Part shown: piece after piece, positions 1-5,479 of the stretch
Position numbering within the stretch: the stretch's first letter is position 1
How the letters are laid out: every line of letters starts with the position of its first letter
Origin: Pseudomonadota bacterium
Lineage (GTDB): Bacteria > Pseudomonadota > Gammaproteobacteria > Burkholderiales > Gallionellaceae
NCBI GenBank assembly: GCA_021781695.1
Contig: JAJXWG010000126.1
Span: 1 to 5,479 of the forward strand
DNA length: 5,479 nucleotides
Direction of reading: 5' to 3'
Notes under the pieces: generated by a model
Seen by the model: only the letters and a program-made list of their open reading frames with translations
Database searches by the model: none
What the model was told of the DNA's origin: nothing
Translations under genes and position numbers: made by a program

Positions 1-366
1 CTGGTCAAGCGCGCCATGCAGGCGGTGACTCAGCCGGGAGGAACGGCGGCACAGGCTTCAGCCGGCGCACCTTACACCATAGCCGGCAAGACCGGCACGG
101 CGCAGGTAGTCGGCATGAAACAGGGGGAAAAATACGATGCCAGCAAGCTTGATGAGCGGCACCGCGATCACGCATGGTTTATCGCGTTTGCGCCGGTGGA
201 CAAGCCCAGGATTGCAATCGCCGTGCTGGTGGAAAACGGCGGTCATGGCGGCGGCACGGCTGCGCCCATCGCTCGTCGCGTGATGGATTATTATCTGCTT
301 GGCAAAGTGCCGGATGCGGTGAAAGTTGCCGAACCGGCAGCCTCGGCTGTGCCTGTGGTGGACTGA
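1..366 (+). CDS. mrdA: Penicillin-binding protein 2 (peptidoglycan D,D-transpeptidase), C-terminal fragment
   Basis: This is the 3' end of a gene that begins before the window; 121 codons and the TGA stop are present, and the reading frame is open from base 1. The visible part is the end of a class B PBP transpeptidase domain. The third active-site motif, KTGTAQ, lies at bases 88-105, followed by a segment (HAWFIAFAP) and a strand (RIAIAVLVENG) that are characteristic of the PBP2 fold after the KTG box. The family cross-links glycan strands on the periplasmic side of the inner membrane during cell elongation and is the target of mecillinam. The catalytic SxxK serine and SxN motifs lie upstream and cannot be seen. 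The tail after the domain is Ala/Val/Pro-rich and probably disordered. The assignment to PBP2 rather than PBP3 (FtsI) is supported by rodA starting one base after the stop, the usual mrdA-mrdB pairing. Confidence 0.93.
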   Translation: MVKRAMQAVTQPGGTAAQASAGAPYTIAGKTGTAQVVGMKQGEKYDASKLDERHRDHAWFIAFAPVDKPRIAIAVLVENGGHGGGTAAPIARRVMDYYLLGKVPDAVKVAEPAASAVPVVD

Positions 367-367
367 T

Positions 368-1468
368 ATGACAAGACGACAATTTTTGCGGCGCATCACG
401 GCACATCTCGACAGGCCGCTCCTGGCGGGCATGGCGCTGCTGATGGCAGCCAGCCTGCTGACTTTGTATAGCGCGGGCGACCATAGTCTGGATCGGGTCA
501 TGGCGCAAGGCTTGAACATACTGGTGGCGCTGGTTTGCATGTGGATCGTTGCCAATCTGCCCTTGCATTATCTGATGCGCACCGCCGTGCCGATATACGT
601 GCTGGGCATGGTGCTGCTGCTGGGCGTGCTGACTCCGCTTGGCGTCAGCAGTCATGGCGCGAAGCGCTGGTTGAACATCGGCGTGGCGACCATACAGCCT
701 TCCGAACTGATGAAAATCGGCGTTCCATTGATGATGGCCTGGTATTTCGAGAAACACGAAGCCGCGCTGAAGATGAAGAATTACATCGTGGCAGCAGTGC
801 TGTTGCTGATGCCGGTGGGGCTGATTGCAAAGCAGCCAGACCTTGGCACTGCGCTACTGATTTCCGCCAGCGGATTTTATGTGCTGTTCCTGGCAGGTTT
901 GAGCTGGCGCGTGATGGGCGGATTGTTTATCGCGGCCGTTGCCAGTGCGCCGGTGATGTGGAAGATGATGCACGAGTACCAGCGCCACCGCATCGAGATG
1001 CTGTTCGATCCGTCGCAGGACGCGCTGGGCAAGGGCTATCACACGATACAGGGGATGATCGCAGTCGGTTCCGGCGGAATCCTGGGCAAGGGGTACCTCA
1101 ACGGCACGCAGACTCATCTGGATTTTCTACCCGAGCGCACTACGGATTTCATCTTTGCAGTCTATTCGGAAGAGTTCGGGCTGGTCGGCAATCTGATATT
1201 GCTGGCGATCTATTTTTTCGTGATATGGCGGGGCTTCGTCATCACGGCCAATGCATCGACCTATTTCACGCGGCTTATGGCAGGATCGATCACGCTGACA
1301 TTTGCCACCTATGCCTTTGTCAACATGGGCATGGTCAGCGGCATCCTGCCCATCGTGGGCGTGCCGCTGCCGCTGGTCAGCTACGGGGGGACATCCATGC
1401 TGACGCTGCTGCTGGGGTTTGGTATGCTGATGAGCATTCAGACGCACAAGAAGCTGGTCAAGTCTTGA
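368..1468 (+). CDS. rodA: RodA, SEDS-family peptidoglycan glycosyltransferase of the elongasome
   Basis: RodA polymerises lipid II into glycan strands in the inner membrane together with PBP2. The product from this start has 366 residues, close to the 370 of E. coli RodA, and is a polytopic membrane protein with about ten hydrophobic segments. Family motifs in order are GAKRWL at 97-102 with IQPSE at 109-113, KQPDLGT at 155-161, YHTIQ at 224-228, FLPERTTDFIFAV at 253-265, and GMVSGILPIVGVPLPLVSYGG at about 321-341. Asp260 in the TDF segment corresponds to the aspartate required for SEDS polymerase activity. The frame is open upstream to an ATG at 326, but that start would lie deep inside mrdA and add 14 residues without family support. 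The ATG at 368 sits in TGATATG just after the mrdA stop, with a weak GGTGG Shine-Dalgarno at 357-361, which suggests translational coupling. FtsW is the alternative SEDS member, but the context and the end ...QTHKKLVKS favour RodA. Confidence 0.96.
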   Translation: MTRRQFLRRITAHLDRPLLAGMALLMAASLLTLYSAGDHSLDRVMAQGLNILVALVCMWIVANLPLHYLMRTAVPIYVLGMVLLLGVLTPLGVSSHGAKRWLNIGVATIQPSELMKIGVPLMMAWYFEKHEAALKMKNYIVAAVLLLMPVGLIAKQPDLGTALLISASGFYVLFLAGLSWRVMGGLFIAAVASAPVMWKMMHEYQRHRIEMLFDPSQDALGKGYHTIQGMIAVGSGGILGKGYLNGTQTHLDFLPERTTDFIFAVYSEEFGLVGNLILLAIYFFVIWRGFVITANASTYFTRLMAGSITLTFATYAFVNMGMVSGILPIVGVPLPLVSYGGTSMLTLLLGFGMLMSIQTHKKLVKS

Positions 1469-1470
1469 AA

Positions 1471-1476
1471 AAGGAG
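1471..1476 (+). promoter_or_regulatory. Strong ribosome binding site of rlpA
   Basis: AAGGAG lies five bases before the ATG at 1482 and just after the rodA stop. It is the best Shine-Dalgarno match among the gene starts in the window and fixes the start of rlpA. It suggests rlpA is translated independently although it is in the same transcript as rodA. Confidence 0.8.
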
Positions 1477-1481
1477 CAAGC

Positions 1482-2441
1482 ATGATTAAAAGTATTATAG
1501 TTTTGGCATTGGCAGCGCTGGTGCTCACTGCCTGTGGCAGCGCACCGCAGCGTCAAACGGAAACTCCATCCCTGCCCGCAGCGGGCCATGCGCCAATTGA
1601 ACAGGCGCCAATTCCGGGATCGGGTGGCTACCTTGCTGGAGACGGCCCGGATGATCACCCGCCTGCAAATATCGATGCAATACCGGATGCGGTCCCTGTC
1701 GTGGAGCCCTTGCATCGTTATGCCAACCGCCCTTACATGGCGCTGGATAAGACCTATAAGCCGTTGAGCAAGCCTGGCCATTTCAAGCAGCGCGGCATCG
1801 CCTCATGGTATGGCAGGAAGTTCAATGGCCAGCGCACCGCCAGCGGCGAGAAATACGACATGTATGCGATGACAGCTGCGCACCCGACGCTGCCTATACC
1901 AAGCTATGTGCGCGTGACCAATGTCGCCACAGGAAAATCCGTCATAGTTCGCATCAATGACCGTGGGCCTTTCCTGCACGACCGCGTGATAGACCTGTCC
2001 TACACCGCAGCGCACAAGCTTGGCATCGTGGGCAAAGGAAGCATGGAAGTGGAAATCGAGAGTCTGGCTGCGGATGCCCATCCAATAGCCAGGACTGAAG
2101 TTGCGCAAAGTGCGCCTCCTGAGCCTGGAGTTCGGCCTGCCGTGCAGGCCGAGGGGGCGGTTATTCCCCAGCCTGTGACCAGCGCGCCGATTGCAGCTGA
2201 CACACCTTCCGGAAATGTTTTTTTGCAACTGGGCGCATTCAATACGCTGGCTGCAGCGGAACAGTTTTTGTCCGAGATGCGAACCAGGCTGGGTGACGCG
2301 GGCAAGGGTCTTGCATTGTTCACGAAGGAAAACAAGACACGCGTTCGCATCGGCCCTTATGCCAGCGTGGCAGATGCTAGAAGCAGCCGCGAGAGTTTGA
2401 AGGATAAGCTGGGTTTCCTGCCCATGGTGAGCATGCACTAG
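1482..2441 (+). CDS. rlpA: RlpA, septal-ring-type lipoprotein (DPBB plus SPOR domains), probable lytic transglycosylase
   Basis: The 319-residue product starts with a lipoprotein signal: MIKS, a hydrophobic stretch at 5-15 and the lipobox LTAC with the lipidated Cys18. The residue at +2 is Gly, not Asp, so outer-membrane sorting is expected. A Pro/Ala-rich linker (about 20-90) follows. The double-psi beta-barrel spans about 104-195, beginning with GIASWYG at 105-111. It keeps Glu123, His134 and Asp160 (in GEKYD, AAHPTLP and RINDRGPF), which by position and spacing match residues I recall as important for Pseudomonas aeruginosa RlpA, an enzyme that cleaves peptide-free glycan. After a second Pro-rich linker, residues 244-319 form a SPOR domain (NVFLQLGAF ... 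TRVRIGPYAS ... PMVSMH), which binds denuded septal peptidoglycan. All key residues are present, so activity is plausible, although E. coli RlpA is reported to lack it. The gene follows rodA by 13 bases and probably belongs to the same operon. Confidence 0.95.
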   Translation: MIKSIIVLALAALVLTACGSAPQRQTETPSLPAAGHAPIEQAPIPGSGGYLAGDGPDDHPPANIDAIPDAVPVVEPLHRYANRPYMALDKTYKPLSKPGHFKQRGIASWYGRKFNGQRTASGEKYDMYAMTAAHPTLPIPSYVRVTNVATGKSVIVRINDRGPFLHDRVIDLSYTAAHKLGIVGKGSMEVEIESLAADAHPIARTEVAQSAPPEPGVRPAVQAEGAVIPQPVTSAPIAADTPSGNVFLQLGAFNTLAAAEQFLSEMRTRLGDAGKGLALFTKENKTRVRIGPYASVADARSSRESLKDKLGFLPMVSMH

Positions 2442-2502
2442 AAAATCAGAGAGTAACAAGTAGTTGGCAGCAAGTTGGATGAGGCTGCTGTGGCGATACA
2501 AG
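2442..2502. other. Convergent spacer between rlpA and the TPR-glycosyltransferase gene, no clear terminator
   Basis: Only 61 bases separate the two converging stop codons. The best stem is CAGCA at 2468-2472 with TGCTG at 2486-2490, a 5-bp stem with a 13-base loop and no T tract on either strand. I therefore do not call an intrinsic terminator. Transcripts from either side may end by Rho or read into the opposite gene. Confidence 0.5.
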
Positions 2503-3876
2503 TTAGGATCTTTTCACCATTGCTTCAAGAGCATTTACTACATCGGCGATGACGGGATTCCAGTCGCCCATGGTGGATTGGCGAAACAGCCGCATGACCT
2601 CCGGATACCAGGGAGAGTCGCAGCGCTCGGTGAGCCAGCGCCAGTCTGTCTTGTAGTCGGGCAACAGCACCCAGCAGGGCTTGCCCAGAGCGCCGGCGAG
2701 GTGAGCCACTGCCGTGTCGATGCAGATGACGAGATCAAGACAGCTAATCACTGCGGCCGTGTCGGCAAAGTCCGTAAGTTTCGGGCCCAGACTTGTCAAA
2801 GAAAGGCCGTCGGGCGGATTTTCGTTTTCTCCGGCGCCTTTCTGCAGGCTGATAAAGGTAATATTTTTTACTGACCAGAGCGGAGCGAGCAGGGCAAGCG
2901 AGGGCAGGGAACGATCCGCGTCGTTTTCGAATTGAGTGCTTCCGCGCCAGACCAGGCCGACACGCAGGCCAAGTTGGGGAACAAGCGGCTTCCATTTTTC
3001 GATGCGATCGGCATCCGCATGCAAATAGGGTAATCTTGCAGGAATGGAATCGAGGTTCGTGTTGCAATGACGGGGGATGCTGAGCAAGGGTGTCCAGAAA
3101 TCAAAGCCCGATGAAGGCAGCGGCTCATCGAAGGAAATGATGGAATCAACACCCGATAGGGTCGAGAGCAGTTTTTTCAGGGGTGGATGAGATAACAGGG
3201 TGATGGAAGTTGCGCCCTGTTTCTTCAGGACTTCCGCATACCTGCAGAACTGGATCACATCGCCGAATCCGGCTTCAAAGCAAATCAGCAGGGATTTTCC
3301 GGCGAGCGATTCACCCTGCCATCTTGGCATAGGAAGCTGCTTTGCAAGCGGCGCATACCAGTCGCGCGCCTCGAGCGACTGCCAGCCTTCTTCAAATCTG
3401 CCCTGGCGCAACTGCAGGTAGCTCAGGTTGAAGCGTGCCTTGGTATAGGTTTCATCCAGAAACAATGCGGTGCGGTAACAGCGTTCTGCCTCCTCCTCGC
3501 GCTTCATGCAGGCATAGAGCACGCCCAGATTCGACCAGGCATCAGGCGAACCTGCATTGAGTTCGATGGCTTTCCGGTAGGCTGCTTCGGCTTCAATGAA
3601 GCGCTTCTGTTTTGCCAGCAGAACACCCAGGTTGATATGGGTTTGCGGATAGCCTGGATTCGACGAGATGGAGTACAGATAATGCATTTCCGCGGCCTTG
3701 TTTTCGTCACGAAGGCTAAGCAGCATGGCGAGGTTGGTGTGCGCCTCCGCAAGATCGGGGGCAAGCTGCACTGCATTCTCGAAGCTGATTTCCGCATTGC
3801 CATTGTCGCCCGCTTGCATGAGGCGTATACCTTGAAAAAAAAGCGCTTCGGCCTTTGAGCGATCGGTGATTGGCAT
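2503..3876 (-). CDS. TPR-repeat protein with C-terminal glycosyltransferase (GT-B, family 9-like) domain
   Basis: The 457-residue product has about five TPR units at roughly 7-41, 42-75, 76-109, 110-143 and 144-173, with the usual W/Y-NLG-Y-A spacing (for example AWSNLGVLYACMKREEEAERCYRTAL, split across 113-137). From about 190 it resembles the glycosyltransferase part of 'TPR-containing glycosyltransferase' proteins. Features are EAGFGDVIQF at 201-210 (the family's usual E-x-GxGD loop), VGLVWRGS at 306-313, ENDADRSLPSL at 317-327, and the signature IDTAVAHLAGALGKPCWVLLP at about 386-406, followed by DWRWL and DSPWYP. This layout is related to heptosyltransferases (GT9) and distantly to O-GlcNAc transferase-like proteins. 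Such enzymes may modify proteins or surface glycans, but the substrate cannot be read here. There is no signal peptide, so it is probably cytoplasmic. The ATG at 3876 has no good Shine-Dalgarno before it; no other upstream ATG is in frame. The gene stands alone and is convergent with rlpA and divergent from prfC. Confidence 0.85.
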   Translation of the reverse strand: MPITDRSKAEALFFQGIRLMQAGDNGNAEISFENAVQLAPDLAEAHTNLAMLLSLRDENKAAEMHYLYSISSNPGYPQTHINLGVLLAKQKRFIEAEAAYRKAIELNAGSPDAWSNLGVLYACMKREEEAERCYRTALFLDETYTKARFNLSYLQLRQGRFEEGWQSLEARDWYAPLAKQLPMPRWQGESLAGKSLLICFEAGFGDVIQFCRYAEVLKKQGATSITLLSHPPLKKLLSTLSGVDSIISFDEPLPSSGFDFWTPLLSIPRHCNTNLDSIPARLPYLHADADRIEKWKPLVPQLGLRVGLVWRGSTQFENDADRSLPSLALLAPLWSVKNITFISLQKGAGENENPPDGLSLTSLGPKLTDFADTAAVISCLDLVICIDTAVAHLAGALGKPCWVLLPDYKTDWRWLTERCDSPWYPEVMRLFRQSTMGDWNPVIADVVNALEAMVKRS

Positions 3877-3894
3877 GTCGGCTTTGGGCAGGAA

Positions 3895-3924
3895 TTGGGA
3901 AAAGTCTGCTGCTGCAGGTATAAT
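3895..3924 (+). promoter_or_regulatory. Sigma70-like promoter for prfC
   Basis: A consensus TATAAT -10 box lies at 3919-3924, with TTGGGA as a -35 candidate at 3895-3900 and an 18-base spacer. Transcription would begin near 3931 and give a leader of about 100 bases before the prfC ATG at 4031. It is the best promoter match I saw in the only non-coding region that precedes prfC. The -35 box lies just upstream of the divergent gene's start codon. Confidence 0.55.
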
Positions 3925-3952
3925 TATCGGCCAGTCGCGGCCGTGAACGCAA
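3923..3952 (-). promoter_or_regulatory. Possible divergent promoter for the TPR-glycosyltransferase gene
   Basis: Read on the minus strand, TTGCGT (plus-strand 3947-3952) and GATAAT (3923-3928) are separated by 18 bases. It would start transcription about 40 bases before the ATG at 3876. The -10 box overlaps that of the prfC promoter, so the two polymerases could not occupy the region together. The match is moderate and rests on position as much as sequence. Confidence 0.35.
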
Positions 3953-3961
3953 CCGCGTTCA
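3944..3961 (+). repeat. Perfect 7-bp inverted repeat in the prfC leader
   Basis: TGAACGC and GCGTTCA flank a 4-base AACC loop. In RNA starting from the predicted prfC promoter this would be a compact hairpin about 13 bases from the 5' end. As DNA it overlaps the -35 candidate of the divergent promoter and could instead be a small operator. No T tract follows, so it is not a terminator. Confidence 0.5.
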
Positions 3962-3980
3962 GAATCTAGGTTGCTGAAGA

Positions 3981-4030
3981 ATGAGGCTTGCTGATTTCTG
4001 GCGGGCTTTTTTGTTTTGTGGTGCAGGATA

Positions 4031-4031
<1 letters not shown>
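3981..4031 (+). CDS. Possible 16-codon leader ORF overlapping the prfC start
   Basis: ATG at 3981 opens a frame encoding MRLADFWRAFLFCGAG and closing with TAA at 4029-4031. The stop shares its last base with the prfC ATG (TAATG), the classic layout of termination-reinitiation coupling. A possible Shine-Dalgarno TAGG ends ten bases before the ATG. The ORF runs through the terminator-like hairpin at 3984-4008. No homologue is known to me and a frame this short can occur by chance, so I list it as a candidate only. It is in a different frame from prfC. Confidence 0.3.
3984..4017 (+). terminator. Terminator-like hairpin with T tract just upstream of prfC
   Basis: Bases 3984-3992 (AGGCTTGCT) can pair with 4000-4008 (GGCGGGCTT) around a 7-base loop, and are followed by TTTTTTGTTTT at 4007-4017. 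Four of the nine pairs are G-U, so the stem is weak and forms only in RNA made from the + strand. It sits 14 bases before the prfC ATG and downstream of its predicted promoter, where it could act as an attenuator. It could also be a leftover terminator of a gene once located upstream. Confidence 0.4.

Positions 4032-5479
<1,448 letters not shown>

Noticed and set aside
326..367. An upstream in-frame ATG for rodA at 326
   Set aside because: It would overlap mrdA by 41 bases and add residues absent from the family. ATG 368 directly after the mrdA stop fits RodA length and start.
535..1485. A 316-codon + strand ORF inside rodA in another frame
   Set aside because: It lies almost entirely within rodA, has an Arg/Ala/Gly/His-rich low-quality composition and no motif. 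RodA in the overlapping frame is unmistakable.
1803..2501. A 232-codon minus-strand ORF opposite rlpA
   Set aside because: It is antisense to the intact DPBB and SPOR domains and shows no recognisable domain. Its length follows from GC-rich codon bias.
3944..3961. The 7-bp hairpin as an intrinsic terminator
   Set aside because: No T tract follows on either strand, so only a structural or operator role is considered.

Overview
The window looks like ordinary chromosome of a Gram-negative bacterium, most likely a betaproteobacterium (the Nitrosomonadales/Gallionella-like group is my guess). This rests on the mrdA-rodA-rlpA order, the close RF3 resemblance to proteobacterial RF3 as I remember it, an outer-membrane-type lipoprotein signal on RlpA, and moderately GC-rich coding sequence. 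No search was run, so the taxonomic placement is inference.

Left part (1-2441, + strand): the 3' end of a cell-elongation operon. The C-terminal part of PBP2 (mrdA) carries the KTGTAQ transpeptidase motif. It is followed after one base by rodA, the SEDS glycosyltransferase that works with PBP2, and 13 bases later by rlpA, a septal-ring lipoprotein with a double-psi beta-barrel and a C-terminal SPOR domain. The three are tightly packed and probably co-transcribed. PBP2 and RodA form the polymerase/cross-linker pair that makes lateral-wall peptidoglycan; RlpA-type proteins cleave or bind glycan strands stripped of stem peptides at division sites.

Middle part (2503-3876, - strand): one gene converging on rlpA. 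It encodes a 457-residue protein with about five N-terminal TPR units and a C-terminal GT-B/heptosyltransferase-like glycosyltransferase region. It lies where related genomes, as I recall them, often carry dacA. Its acceptor and donor are unknown.

Right part (4031-5479, + strand, runs off the end): prfC, peptide chain release factor 3, with 483 codons present, about nine tenths of the usual length. prfC and the TPR-glycosyltransferase gene are divergent and share a 154-bp intergenic region.

That intergenic region is the most interesting part of the window. It holds a good sigma70-like promoter facing prfC, a perfect 7-bp hairpin, a second stem that competes with it, a GU-rich hairpin followed by a T tract, and a 16-codon ORF that runs through this hairpin and ends in a TAATG overlap with the prfC start. 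Together they could be an attenuator or translational-coupling leader for RF3. This is a hypothesis from sequence alone; each element is small enough to have arisen by chance. Otherwise I see no mobile element, CRISPR array, tRNA, rRNA or evident novel defence system here.
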